From NCBI GenBank assembly GCA_022826345.1, contig JAJDVB010000216.1:1-39579 (forward strand): a stretch of DNA of 39,579 nucleotides. The letters are read 5' to 3'. A program made the translations under genes and the position numbers. The DNA comes from Alphaproteobacteria bacterium. GTDB lineage: Bacteria; Pseudomonadota; Alphaproteobacteria; UBA828. The notes under the pieces were generated by a model, which searched no databases, was not told the origin of the DNA, and saw only the letters and a list, made by a program, of their open reading frames with translations. Below are positions 24,493 to 32,932 of this stretch, piece after piece. The first letter of the stretch is position 1, and every line of letters starts with the position of its first letter.

Positions 24493-25215
24493 CTAATACA
24501 TGTGGGTGCCGCCGTTCATGGTGATGGTGGAGCCGGTAGTCCAGGCCGCCTTGTCGTCCACGAGGAAGAGCACGGCATGGGCCACCTCCTCCTCGTACCC
24601 CATGCGGCGGATCGGCGACTTGTCGATGATCTTCTTCGCGATCCGCTCGGGCATGTTGCGCATCAGGTGGGTGTCGACATAGCCGGGCGCCACGGTGTTG
24701 ACCGTGATGCCGTGCTTCGCTCCTTCCTGCGCCAGCGCCTTGGTGAAGCCGTGCATGCCAGCCTTGGCGGCGACGTAGTTGACCTGGTTGAGCTGGCCGG
24801 CCTGTCCGTTCATCGAGCCGATCTGGATGATACGGCCCCAGCCCCGCTCCATCATGCCGGGGTAGACCGCCTTCGACATGTAGAAGACGGAATCGAGATT
24901 GACCCGGACCACGTGCTGCCACTGGTCGTCGGCCATGTTCTCGAACTTGTTGTCGGAGACCGTGCCCGCGTTGTTGACGAGAATCTCGACCGGACCGTGC
25001 TCGGCCTCGATTGCCGCGACCCCGGCCCGACAGGCGTCGCCGTCGCTCACGTCCCACTTGAGCGCCGGAATCCCTGAGTCCGCCGTGAAGGCGGCGGCGC
25101 ACGCCTCGTCGGCATGGTAGTTGACCACCACCGGGTGGCCGGCCTCGTGCAAGGCGCGCGCGATGCCAGCGCCGATGCCGCGCGTGCCGCCGGTGATGAG
25201 TGCTAACCGTCCCAC
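24493..25215 (-). CDS. phaB: Acetoacetyl-CoA reductase, second copy
   Basis: This 240-aa short-chain dehydrogenase is of the PhaB type, making (R)-3-hydroxybutyryl-CoA from acetoacetyl-CoA with NADPH. Motifs: TGGTRGIGAGIA (cofactor), NNAG, Ser in IIQIGSMNGQAGQ, Tyr and Lys in VNYVAAKAGMHGFTK, VAPGYVDT. It starts with GTG at 25215 behind AAGGGAGA. It is a close paralogue of the gene 21 bp upstream, sharing long identical blocks such as GFTKALAQEGA and ITVN-VAPGYVDT. The pair looks like a tandem duplication that has since diverged. Confidence 0.93.
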   Translation of the reverse strand: MGRLALITGGTRGIGAGIARALHEAGHPVVVNYHADEACAAAFTADSGIPALKWDVSDGDACRAGVAAIEAEHGPVEILVNNAGTVSDNKFENMADDQWQHVVRVNLDSVFYMSKAVYPGMMERGWGRIIQIGSMNGQAGQLNQVNYVAAKAGMHGFTKALAQEGAKHGITVNTVAPGYVDTHLMRNMPERIAKKIIDKSPIRRMGYEEEVAHAVLFLVDDKAAWTTGSTITMNGGTHMY

Positions 25216-25236
25216 GCCCGTCTCCCTTCGGTCCCG

Positions 25237-25959
25237 TCAGTACATGTGGTGGCCGCCGTTCACCGAGATTGTCGATCCGGTGATGAAATCGGCGTCGTCT
25301 GCGGTGAGGAAGAGTACCGCGCGCGCGATGTCTTCGGCACGGCCGAGCCGGCCCACCGGGATGCTGGCGACGATCTTCTCCAGAACCGCCTCCGGCACCG
25401 CACGCACCATCTCGGTGTCGACGTAGCCGGGCGCCACTGCGTTCACGGTGATGCCGTGGCGCGCGCCCTCCTGTGCCAGCGCCTTGGTGAAGCCGTGGAT
25501 CCCGGACTTCGCGGCGGCGTAGTTGACCTGGCCGTACTGACCGGCCTGGCCGTTGATCGAGCCGATATTGACGACGCGGCCGAACTTGCGCGCCCGCATG
25601 CCGGGGAAGGTGGCGTGGCAGAGGTTGAAGCAGGAGCCGAGATTGGTGTCGAGCACCGCCTGCCACCTGTCCGGCGTCATCTTCTGGAGCGTGCCGTCCC
25701 GCGTGATCCCGGCGTTGTTCACCAGGATGTCGATGGGGCCCAGGTCCTGCTCGATTTGGGCGATGCCCGCCTCGCAGGCGGCGAAATCGCTCACGTCCCA
25801 CTTGTAGATGTCGATGCCCGTCACCTCGCGGAAGCGCTCGGCCGCCTCGTCGTTGGCGTTGTAGTTGGCGGCCACCTGGCAGCCGTTGTTCTTCAGCGCG
25901 AGCGAGATGGCGCCGCCGATCCCGCGCGTCCCGCCCGTCACCAGTGCGACCCGACTCAT
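25237..25959 (-). CDS. phaB: Acetoacetyl-CoA reductase, first copy
   Basis: This has the same length (240 aa) and architecture as its downstream twin: VTGGTRGIGGAIS, VNNAGITRDGTLQKMTPDRWQAVLDTNLGSCFN, GSINGQAGQYGQVNYAAAKSG with catalytic Ser, Tyr and Lys, and an HMY C-terminus. RDGTLQKM matches classical PhaB better than the twin's SDNKFENM, so this copy is the likelier housekeeping reductase. It lies 87 bp downstream of the PHA synthase on the same strand, forming a phaC-phaB-phaB unit. Confidence 0.94.
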   Translation of the reverse strand: MSRVALVTGGTRGIGGAISLALKNNGCQVAANYNANDEAAERFREVTGIDIYKWDVSDFAACEAGIAQIEQDLGPIDILVNNAGITRDGTLQKMTPDRWQAVLDTNLGSCFNLCHATFPGMRARKFGRVVNIGSINGQAGQYGQVNYAAAKSGIHGFTKALAQEGARHGITVNAVAPGYVDTEMVRAVPEAVLEKIVASIPVGRLGRAEDIARAVLFLTADDADFITGSTISVNGGHHMY

Positions 25960-26046
25960 CTTCTCTCTCCCGGCAATTATCCGCGCCGCCGGGGATCCAT
26001 TCCGCGGCGGCGCGTGCGCCTCATATGCGCCTGCGGCGGTGCGTTT

Positions 26047-27276
26047 TCAAGCGGTGGCGTGGACAGAAATCCAATCCGCGAGCTTGCGCCAGAGCAGGCG
26101 CTTGGCGCGGGGGCTGGCCATCATCCCGATATGGCCGAGCGGCGGGCGCCAGGTCTCGACATTAGGGAGCGCCTCGCCGAGCGCCTCTGACGAAGCCGGA
26201 GGAACGATACGGTCGCGCGCGGGCACGACATTGAGCGCGGGGCAGGTGACCCGCTCGGGCCGCATCGGCTCGCCGCCCACGCGCCAGTTGCCGCGCGCAG
26301 GCGCGTTCGTGCCATACCAGTCCTCCAGGCAGGCGCGGGCGACGGGGCCGGTGAGCGGGACGGCGTCGTTGAGCCAGTCCTCCAGCGCGACGAAATTGCG
26401 CGCCGCGGCCGAAGCGGGCGGGAGCTGGGCGAAAGCGCTGAATTTGCGCGCCGCCAGCAGCGGGTCGAGCGCGGCGAACATGGCTTGCAGCGCCTCGGGC
26501 GGCAGCTGCCCCAGACCGTCCATCAGAGCAGTCAGTCCCGGTAGATGTGCCGCGATCAGCCGCGCCTGATGGCGGCCGTCCGCCCAGAAATCCCAGGGCG
26601 TCGCCAGCAGCACCAGCGCGGCCACCTCCGCCTGAGCTGCAAGGGGCAACACCATCGTGCCGCCCATGCAATAGCCAGCGAGCACGACCGGCCGGCGTGC
26701 GTCGCTTTGCACCGCCTCCAGCGCAGGCGCGAGGCGGCCGAGAATGTAGTCGTCGATTCCGAATTCGCGCTCGTCCGCGCCAGGCTCGCCCCAGTCGAGC
26801 AGATAGGGGCGCGAGCCCCGCTCCCGCAGGTAGCGGGCGAAGCTGCGCTGCACTGTGAGATCGAGGATGTAGGCCCGGTTGATGAGCGAGGGCACCAGCA
26901 GCACGGGCACGCCCGCCACGTCCCCGTCGAAGGCCAACACCCGCGTCGTCCCCGCCTGCCAGAGGACCGGCGGGTCTTTCAGGCGGCGCCTATAGGGGTG
27001 CGAACGGTAGCCCTCGATGCCTTCGAGAAAGCGGCCGATGCGGGTTGCCGCTTCTGCGCCGAGGGCGCGCGCCAGCGCCTCAGGATCGGCCTGAGCCAGC
27101 GCCTCCTGGAGTGCCTTCGCCTCTGCCTGGTCCGCGTGCCGCCAGTTCAGAGAGCCGCCCCTCGAGAGCTGCAAGGCGGCGAGAGAGCTCAGCCAGACGC
27201 TGAGCGCCATCCCCAGATGGAGCGGCAGCGGCCTCGGCCCGAGCCTGGGCGGCGGTGCTGGCGTCCGTGCCGGCAT
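26047..27276 (-). CDS. phaC: Short PHA synthase (PhaC family)
   Basis: This 409-aa alpha/beta-hydrolase polymerises (R)-3-hydroxyacyl-CoA. The lipase-like box has Cys, not Ser: C203 in LAGYCMGGTM. Asp is in VVPARDRIVPP and His in LGHIGMM. VPSLINRAYILDLTVQRSFARYLRERGSRPYLLDWGEPG is the PhaC hallmark. It is far shorter than class I synthases (about 590 aa), closer to class III/IV catalytic subunits, which need a partner. Its start at 27276 lies within the preceding small gene. A later start at M23 (27210) is possible, but residues RLGPRPLPLHLG before it look family-like. Confidence 0.85.
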   Translation of the reverse strand: MPARTPAPPPRLGPRPLPLHLGMALSVWLSSLAALQLSRGGSLNWRHADQAEAKALQEALAQADPEALARALGAEAATRIGRFLEGIEGYRSHPYRRRLKDPPVLWQAGTTRVLAFDGDVAGVPVLLVPSLINRAYILDLTVQRSFARYLRERGSRPYLLDWGEPGADEREFGIDDYILGRLAPALEAVQSDARRPVVLAGYCMGGTMVLPLAAQAEVAALVLLATPWDFWADGRHQARLIAAHLPGLTALMDGLGQLPPEALQAMFAALDPLLAARKFSAFAQLPPASAAARNFVALEDWLNDAVPLTGPVARACLEDWYGTNAPARGNWRVGGEPMRPERVTCPALNVVPARDRIVPPASSEALGEALPNVETWRPPLGHIGMMASPRAKRLLWRKLADWISVHATA

Positions 27277-27460
27277 TCAGGCCGCCTCTTTCTCCGCCGC
27301 CCGCGAGCGCGGCGAGGGGCAGGGCGGCGAGGCGAAGCGTGAGCGCGCCGGGACCTTCGCCCCGACCGGTGCCGGCGATCTCCTCCTGCCAGAGGTCGAG
27401 GAAGCGGCGGGCGAGCGTGGCCGGATCGTCGTCATCGTTCGTCGCGTTGGCGCCACTCAT
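27080..27460 (-). CDS. Small PHA-locus protein overlapping phaC; PhaE/PhaR-like partner possible
   Basis: This 126-aa frame opens MSGANATNDDDDPATLARRF, then LDLWQEEIAGTG, has a Gly/Ala-rich middle and closes with a heptad-like helix, RLAELSRRLAALEGRLSELAA. The last 197 bp overlap the N-terminus of phaC in another frame. PATLARRFLDLWQEE recalls the N-terminal helix of synthase partner proteins or phasins, but I cannot assign a family. A TATACT box 6 nt before the ATG hints at a leaderless transcript. It could be that only one of the two overlapping ends is real. Confidence 0.55.
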   Translation of the reverse strand: MSGANATNDDDDPATLARRFLDLWQEEIAGTGRGEGPGALTLRLAALPLAALAGGGERGGLNAGTDASTAAQARAEAAAAPSGDGAQRLAELSRRLAALEGRLSELAARGPGRGEGTPGGAGSGRS

Positions 27461-27528
27461 GACCGAAGTATAGCCCAAGCGCCGGCCCCGTCGTTGACTC
27501 CCCCGGCCCCGCGCACCATGCTCGGCCC

Positions 27529-28053
27529 ATGACCATCGAGCAGAAGATCGAAGCCGCGGGCCTGACGCTCCCCCGGCTGGAAGACAGCTACGGCACCAAC
27601 CCCGCGGCTGCGAAATACGTCTCGCACCATGCCCTCGGGCGCGTGCTCTACCTCTCGGGCTGCACGCCCATGAAGGACGGCAAGCCCTATCTTCCGGGCA
27701 TCCTCGGCGAGGACCTCACGATCGAGGAGGGCTACGAGGCGGCGCGCCAGTGCATGCTCTGCTATCTCGGCCTGATCAAGTATGCGCTGGGCGATCTCGA
27801 CCGGATGCACCGGATGCTGCATCTGCACGGCTATGTGAACTCGGGGCCGGACTTCGTGGATCAGCCGCGCGTCATCAACGGCGCCGTCGATCTGCTCGTC
27901 GAGCTTTACGGCCGGCGCCTGATGCCGACGCGCGCCGCCATCGGCTGTCGCGGGCTGGCCGTGAACCACTCGGTCGAGCTGATCGCCACGGTGGAATTCG
28001 ACGGCGGTTCCGTGGCACCCCCGCTCGCCCGCGACGGGACGGTGCTCGACTGA
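27529..28053 (+). CDS. RidA/YjgF-family protein
   Basis: In this 174-aa protein the RidA fold is seen from YVSHHALGRVLYLSGCTPMKDGKPYLPGILGEDLTIEEGYEAARQCMLCYLGLIKYALGDLDRMHRMLHLHGYVN to the C-terminal MPTRAAIGCRGLAVNHSVELIATVEF. The common RidA Arg that grips the substrate carboxylate is in PTRAAIGC. The longer form (about 150-175 aa) with G-E-D-L and internal N-terminal extension belongs to the YjgF subfamily with unclear substrates rather than to classical imine deaminase RidA. It starts the rightward unit, divergent from the PHA operon by 68 bp. Confidence 0.88.
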   Translation: MTIEQKIEAAGLTLPRLEDSYGTNPAAAKYVSHHALGRVLYLSGCTPMKDGKPYLPGILGEDLTIEEGYEAARQCMLCYLGLIKYALGDLDRMHRMLHLHGYVNSGPDFVDQPRVINGAVDLLVELYGRRLMPTRAAIGCRGLAVNHSVELIATVEFDGGSVAPPLARDGTVLD

Positions 28054-28102
28054 GAGACACCCGCCCCGCTCGTTCGATCCGCCATTCACGAGACCCGACG
28101 CC

Positions 28103-29092
28103 ATGAAAGCGGTTGTCTGCAAGGCCTTTGGCCCGCCCGAGACACTTGCGTTCGAAGACGTAGAGGCGCCTGCGCTCGCGCCCGGCAGCGTCCGCATCGC
28201 CGTGCATGCGGTCGGTGTGAACTTTCCCGATCTCCTGCTGATCGAGGGCAAGTATCAGGTCAGGCCGCCCTTCCCCTTCAGCCCCGGTCTCGAATGTTCA
28301 GGGATCGTCACCGAGTGCGGGCCGGGGGTGGATGCGCCCGCACCGGGCACCCGGGCGCTCGCCTACATGTCCTACGGCGGCATGGCCGAGGAGGTGGTGG
28401 CGCCGGCGGAATGCGTCATCCCGATCCCCGATGTCATGCCCTTCGATGCCGCAGCGGCCTTCCCCGTAGTCTACGGCACCAGCTACCACGCCCTCGTCGG
28501 GCGCGCGGCGCTGGCCGAGGGCGAGACGCTGCTGGTCCAAGGCGCCTCGGGCGGGGTTGGGCTCTCTGCGGTGGAGATCGGCAAGCGGCTCGGCGCCACG
28601 GTGATCGCGGCCGCCAGCAGCGACGAGAAGCTGGAACTCGCGCGCGACCACGGCGCCGATCACTTCGTCAACTACCGCGTCGAGGACCTGCGCGAGCGGG
28701 TCAAGGCCTTGACCGACGGACGCGGTGCGGACGTGATCTACGATCCTGTGGGCGGCGATATCTTCGATACGTCAATGCGTTGCATCGCGTGGAACGGGCG
28801 GCTGCTGGTCATCGGCTTCGCTTCCGGCCGCATCGCGGAAGCCAAGACCAACATCATCCTGCTCAAGGAGATCAGCGTGGTGGGCGTCGCCTGGGGCGCC
28901 TTCGCCCAGCGCGACCGCGCCGCAAACCGCGCTTATTTCGACGATCTCTTCTCCTGGTACGAGGAAGGCGCGCTGAAGCCCCGCCTTTCCCGCCGCCTGC
29001 CGCTCGAAGAGGCGCCTGAGGCGCTGCAGGGCTTCCAGAGCCGCAGCGTGGTCGGCAAGCAGGTGCTGACGGTGGAACGGCCCGAGGGCTGA
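28103..29092 (+). CDS. NAD(P)H:quinone oxidoreductase-like MDR enzyme
   Basis: This 329-aa medium-chain reductase is without structural zinc cysteines. Motifs: GVNFPDLLLIEGKYQVRPPFPFSPGLECSGIV, the cofactor loop VQGASGGVGLSAVEIGKRLGATVIAAASS, and a C-terminal RLPLEEAPEALQ. It matches QorA/zeta-crystallin-type enzymes. The substrate may be quinone, acryloyl-CoA or another enoyl compound and cannot be fixed. It lies 49 bp behind the RidA-like gene. Confidence 0.92.
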   Translation: MKAVVCKAFGPPETLAFEDVEAPALAPGSVRIAVHAVGVNFPDLLLIEGKYQVRPPFPFSPGLECSGIVTECGPGVDAPAPGTRALAYMSYGGMAEEVVAPAECVIPIPDVMPFDAAAAFPVVYGTSYHALVGRAALAEGETLLVQGASGGVGLSAVEIGKRLGATVIAAASSDEKLELARDHGADHFVNYRVEDLRERVKALTDGRGADVIYDPVGGDIFDTSMRCIAWNGRLLVIGFASGRIAEAKTNIILLKEISVVGVAWGAFAQRDRAANRAYFDDLFSWYEEGALKPRLSRRLPLEEAPEALQGFQSRSVVGKQVLTVERPEG

Positions 29093-29144
29093 ATTCGCGC
29101 CCACGCGCAGCCTTCTTTACCAAGGGACGCAGATTTTCTACCCT

Positions 29145-30272
29145 GTGGTGCAGTCCCGCGGCGCCGCGGAGCAGTGGACTGCAGTACGGCTAGGACAAAG
29201 CGTGGCTGGGGAGGCGATCCGAGGCGCTGCGGGGCCACTCGTGGACGATCCCATCATCGGGCACCCGGTACGCGCCGGCGGCTGGGCCGAACACGCCGCG
29301 TCCTCATACACGCTGGCGGCCACGGCACTCGACGACAGGCGCCTCGCGGATGCAGCGGCACTTGCCCGCCACACGGTCGAGGAGGCGCGCGAGGGCTACG
29401 AGCTCTATGCCGTCTGGGCCGATCAGATCAGGGAAACTCTCGCGGCCGAAGGCGTGGACGAAGCCGTGATCGCGGCGGGCGAGGCACGGTTGGCCGCGCT
29501 GCTGGCCGGCGCGGCGGGCGAGCCCTTCGATATCCATGAGGGCTGGACCGCCTACATCGCCGAAATCGACGAAGTGGAGGCGGCCTGCGCGGCGGGCGAT
29601 GCGGCGGCGGCCCACGCGGGCCTGGAGCGCGCCCGCACGCTCTGGCTCGAGACCCACGACCGGGGCTGTGATCTGGTTTACGGGATGCTCGACCTCGTGG
29701 TCCGCCATCTGGGCGAGAGCCGCATTGGCCCGCTCTGGGACGAGCTGATGGCGCCGATGTACGAGACCTACGACGTCTACGACACCGCGACACATCCGTG
29801 GCCGCGCTCCATGCACAGGCTGATCCTGATCGCAGCGCTCTCGCTGCGAGGACATCTGAGCGGGCCGGGGCGCATGGGCGCCATCGAGATCACCGAGGAG
29901 CACGACCGCTGGGTCCTGAGCTTCGACCCCTGCGGCTCCGGCGGGCGCACCTATCGCGACGAAGACCCCAAGGGGCCCCGCATGGAGCCCCCGTACGGCT
30001 TCGCCGTAACGACGGAGGCCCATGACTGGGCCTGGGGCAAGACCGGCGTCTGCGTCTATTGTGTCCATTGCTGCCAGTTGAACCAGCGCATGCCGATCCG
30101 GCGCTTCGGCTATCCGACGCGGGTGATCGACCCGCCGACCTGGCCCGAGGCGCGGCAGGGCGGCGTCTGCCGCTGGTCTGTCTACAAGGACCCATCGCTG
30201 GTGCCGGCGGAGGCCTATGCCAGCGTGGGCTATGAGAAGCTGGCGGATGCCGGCGTGGGGGCGACGCCATGA
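29145..30272 (+). CDS. Unrecognised Cys-rich protein coupled to a GS-like ligase
   Basis: This 375-aa protein is one I do not recognise. The N-terminal half is Ala-rich helical (ARHTVEEAREGYELYAVWAD). The C-terminal half carries FDPCGSGGR near residue 263, CVYCVHCC (C303, C306, C309, C310) and GGVCRWSVYKDP, a set of cysteines that could bind a metal or cluster. Its TGA overlaps the ATG of the glutamine-synthetase-like gene (ATGA), so the two proteins are probably made together. The start is uncertain: GTG 29145 is the longest, while GTG 29241 (VDDPIIGHPVRAGGW) is a good alternative. Confidence 0.75.
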   Translation: MVQSRGAAEQWTAVRLGQSVAGEAIRGAAGPLVDDPIIGHPVRAGGWAEHAASSYTLAATALDDRRLADAAALARHTVEEAREGYELYAVWADQIRETLAAEGVDEAVIAAGEARLAALLAGAAGEPFDIHEGWTAYIAEIDEVEAACAAGDAAAAHAGLERARTLWLETHDRGCDLVYGMLDLVVRHLGESRIGPLWDELMAPMYETYDVYDTATHPWPRSMHRLILIAALSLRGHLSGPGRMGAIEITEEHDRWVLSFDPCGSGGRTYRDEDPKGPRMEPPYGFAVTTEAHDWAWGKTGVCVYCVHCCQLNQRMPIRRFGYPTRVIDPPTWPEARQGGVCRWSVYKDPSLVPAEAYASVGYEKLADAGVGATP

Positions 30273-31627
30273 GTGCTGCGGCGAACGAGGGATTGGCGGC
30301 GGTGCGCGAGCAGATGCGCGCCGAAGGTGTCCGTTTCGTCCAGGTCGAGACGCCGGAGCTGGACGGCGGGCTGCGCGGCAAGTTTCTCGCGCTCGACAAG
30401 GGGCTGTCGGCCGAGATCGGCTGGTCCAACATCATCTACGGGCTGACCACGGCGGACGACGTTTATCTCTCACCGTTCTCGTCCTACGAGAACGGCTTCG
30501 CCGACGTTTACGGGAAACCGGACCCCGCCACCGTCTGCCGCTTGCCCTGGCGGCCGGACACGGTGGCGGCCATCCTCGATATCCACGACGCCGACGGCAC
30601 CCTGACGCCGGAATGCCCGCGCACGATGCTCAGGCGCGCTGCGGACAAGGCCGCCCAGATGGGTTTCGAGCCGCGCTTCGCGCTCGAGTACGAGGTCTTC
30701 ATCTACTACGTGGACGAAGACGCCTCGCCGCTCTCGCCGGGGACGCTCACGCCGGTCTCGCGCGGGCGGAATGCCTACAGCCTAGTGCGCCTGCCGGCGC
30801 TCCGCGCCGTGTTCGAGACCTTCATGCAGCGCATGGAGAAGGTGGGGACGCCGGTGGTCTCGATGCACACGGAGCTGGGTCACGGCGCCATCGAGTTCGC
30901 GCTGGCCCATGCGCCTGCGCTCGCCGCCGCAGACGGCGCCATGCGCGCGAAGACCTACCTCAAGGAGCTCTGCGCCGAGCGCGGCATGATCGCGACCTTC
31001 ATGGCGAAGCTCGATGCCGACCTGCCGGGCTGCGGCGGGCACATCCACCAGAGCCTCTGGCGGGACGGGAAGAATGCGTTCTGGGACGGCGCCGGCGTGA
31101 GCGAGACCGCGAATCAGTACGCGGCCGGCCAGCTGGAGCACCTGCCGGCGCTCGTCGCGCTCTGCATGCCCAACGTCAACTCGTTCCGGCGCCGGGATTG
31201 GCAGCACTGGGTACCCGAGAACGCATCATGGGGCGATGACAACCGGAGCGCGGCGATGCGGCTCATCACCCGGCCCACCCCCCACGGCGCGCGCTTCGAG
31301 AACCGGCTGCCCGGTGCGGATTCCAACGCCTATCTCACCATCGGCGGCATGCTGGCCGCAGGGCTCGACGGCATCGAGCGGGGCCTCGCGCCGCCGCCGA
31401 TGTGTACCGGCAACGCAGCGCTCGACGAGAGCTACACCAAGCTGCCGGCCACGCTGGAGGACGCGGTGCAGGTCTTCGAAGGATCGGCCTTCCTGCGCCG
31501 CGTCTTCAACGACCGCTTCGTCGATCACTACACGCTCTCGCGCCGAGCTGAGCTCGATCTCTGGCGCACATGGCAGAAGAGCCAGGTCAGCGCCTGGGAG
31601 TACGAGCGCTACTTCGAGACCATTTGA
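30269..31627 (+). CDS. Glutamine-synthetase-family ligase (gamma-glutamyl-amide type)
   Basis: In this 452-aa protein the GS catalytic fold is clear: FALEYEVFIYY (metal Glu pair), HTELGHGAIEFAL, LPGCGGHIHQSLW, and the ATP/Arg block NSFRRRDWQHWVPENASWGDDNRSAAMRL. I do not see the adenylylation Tyr motif (NLY-LP) of the nitrogen-assimilating GlnA, and the N-terminus (VETPELDGGLRGKFL) is that of GlnA-like gamma-glutamyl ligases such as PuuA or GMAS types. The likely reaction is ATP-dependent joining of glutamate to an amine (family-level inference). It is translationally coupled to the preceding Cys protein. Confidence 0.9.
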   Translation: MSAAANEGLAAVREQMRAEGVRFVQVETPELDGGLRGKFLALDKGLSAEIGWSNIIYGLTTADDVYLSPFSSYENGFADVYGKPDPATVCRLPWRPDTVAAILDIHDADGTLTPECPRTMLRRAADKAAQMGFEPRFALEYEVFIYYVDEDASPLSPGTLTPVSRGRNAYSLVRLPALRAVFETFMQRMEKVGTPVVSMHTELGHGAIEFALAHAPALAAADGAMRAKTYLKELCAERGMIATFMAKLDADLPGCGGHIHQSLWRDGKNAFWDGAGVSETANQYAAGQLEHLPALVALCMPNVNSFRRRDWQHWVPENASWGDDNRSAAMRLITRPTPHGARFENRLPGADSNAYLTIGGMLAAGLDGIERGLAPPPMCTGNAALDESYTKLPATLEDAVQVFEGSAFLRRVFNDRFVDHYTLSRRAELDLWRTWQKSQVSAWEYERYFETI

Positions 31628-31725
31628 GCCGCGCGGCGCCGAGACGACTTTTCGCGGCGGCGTTCTGCCACTATATCGGTGGAGTCACGGCCACGCGCCG
31701 GATTTGACGGAACGAAGGGGGACGA

Positions 31726-31914
31726 ATGACCGATCAGGACTCGATCGCGCAGCGCCTGGAGGCGTTGCGCGCCGAACATCAGTCACTCAATGCGGAAATC
31801 GACGCGCTCAAGGGCCGCGGCGACAATCTCGAAATTCAGGGGCTCAAGCGCCAGAAACTCCGGCTCAAGGACGAGATCGCGCGGCTGGAGAGCGAGCACG
31901 CACATTCGGGGTAA
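31726..31914 (+). CDS. YdcH/DUF465 family small coiled-coil protein
   Basis: This 62-aa protein of two helices (SIAQRLEALRAEHQSLNAEI, IQGLKRQKLRLKDEIARLE) shows the DUF465 pattern, including the H and LKR-KLRLKDEI blocks. Function is unknown in the family. GGGGGAC-like bases precede the ATG. It is the last gene of the rightward unit, followed by GCGC-ATAAC-GCGC-TGTTTTT, a terminator-like end at 31950-31969. Confidence 0.88.
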   Translation: MTDQDSIAQRLEALRAEHQSLNAEIDALKGRGDNLEIQGLKRQKLRLKDEIARLESEHAHSG

Positions 31915-31949
31915 GTCCGAATTGCGAGTTTCTCGGGGCGAACCCGATC

Positions 31950-31969
31950 GCGCATAACGCGCTGTTTTT
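31950..31969 (+). terminator. Short intrinsic terminator after ydcH
   Basis: GCGC (31950-31953), a 5-nt loop and GCGC (31959-31962) are followed by TGTTTTT. The stem is short but the T-run is correctly placed downstream of the YdcH stop. Confidence 0.45.
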
Positions 31970-31994
31970 CAACAGATATTTGTGAGATATTCTG

Positions 31995-32017
31995 GTCCCG
32001 GTGCCGCTAGCGGCACG
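31995..32017. terminator. Palindromic hairpin between convergent genes
   Basis: GTGCCGCTAGCGGCAC (31999-32014) is a perfect 16-bp palindrome, extended by CCC (31995-31997) and GGG (32015-32017) around one bulged G. It lies just downstream of both ydcH and the leftward methyltransferase, as a shared 3' structure would. Confidence 0.5.
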
Positions 32018-32020
32018 GGC

Positions 32021-32881
32021 TCAGTCTTCCGGCTTCACGCCCGTGCCGATCAGTACATGAACGTCCATTGGGACTTCGTCGCCGTCTCTCAGGCGCTCGA
32101 AGCCCGCCGCGACGGCCTCCTTGAGGGCGCTTTGTGTTGCCTCCGAGGCGCCATCCAGCGCGCGGCCGAAGGTCATGTCGAACTGGGCCTGCCAGAAGGG
32201 CGCCTCTGCCGGCACACGGGGCGCGAAGCGGACCTCGCGCTCGTCTACCTCGGTCAGACCGCCGTCGGTGAGTGCCTGGGCGAGCGCGCTAGGAGCGCCG
32301 AGCGAGAAGGGCCGGGCGAGATCGATGTCGTCCACCGTATCGAGGGGGCCCAGCACGGCCTCCGCGGCAGCGACGAAGACGACGAACATGGTCGTCTCCT
32401 CGCGCGGCCCCCAGACCAGATAGGCCACCCGGCCACCTGGCTTCAGCACGCGCCTGGCCTCGGCGGCGGCGCGCGCTGGCGCCGGGCAGAACATCAGCCC
32501 GAAGCGGCAGATCACCCGGTCGAACGCTGACTCCGTATCGGGAAGCGCCAGCATATCGGCGGTGCGGAAGGTGATGTTGCTGAGGCCCTGGACGGCGGCC
32601 CGGCGACGGGCGCCCAGCATCATCTCGGGGCAGAGGTCGGTGGCATAGACGCGGCCCTCCGCGCCTACCAGGGCAGCGACGCTAAGCGCAGGCTCGCCGG
32701 CGCCCGTGGCGATGTCGCAGACCTGCTGGCCCGGCGCGATGTCGGCGGCCTCGATCAGCGGCGCGTTCATGCGGGCGGCCTGCTCGGCGATCTCGTCCGA
32801 TCGCCTATCCCAATGGCGCCCGCGCGCCGCCCAGTCGGCCCGCACAAGCTCGGTTTCGCGCTTGATGGCGTCTGCGTCCAT
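32021..32881 (-). CDS. Class I SAM-dependent methyltransferase
   Basis: In this 286-aa protein the SAM motif is VCDIATGAGEPALSVAAL, followed by VYATDLCPEM, ITFRTADMLALPDTESAFDRVICRFGLMFCPAPARAAAEARRVLKPGGRVAYLVW, which is the UbiE/Coq5-like Methyltransf_11 layout. It is not UbiE itself, which lies at 34487. The start at MDADAIK (32881) is preferred to the ATG at 32890 on family grounds only. It lies 51 bp downstream of ubiB on the same strand and might act on a quinone-related substrate (weak inference). Confidence 0.88.
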   Translation of the reverse strand: MDADAIKRETELVRADWAARGRHWDRRSDEIAEQAARMNAPLIEAADIAPGQQVCDIATGAGEPALSVAALVGAEGRVYATDLCPEMMLGARRRAAVQGLSNITFRTADMLALPDTESAFDRVICRFGLMFCPAPARAAAEARRVLKPGGRVAYLVWGPREETTMFVVFVAAAEAVLGPLDTVDDIDLARPFSLGAPSALAQALTDGGLTEVDEREVRFAPRVPAEAPFWQAQFDMTFGRALDGASEATQSALKEAVAAGFERLRDGDEVPMDVHVLIGTGVKPED

Positions 32882-32932
32882 GGCCCGCACTCTCCGCGCC
32901 CGACCGCCCGTGTCAAGGCCGGTGGGGGCCTT

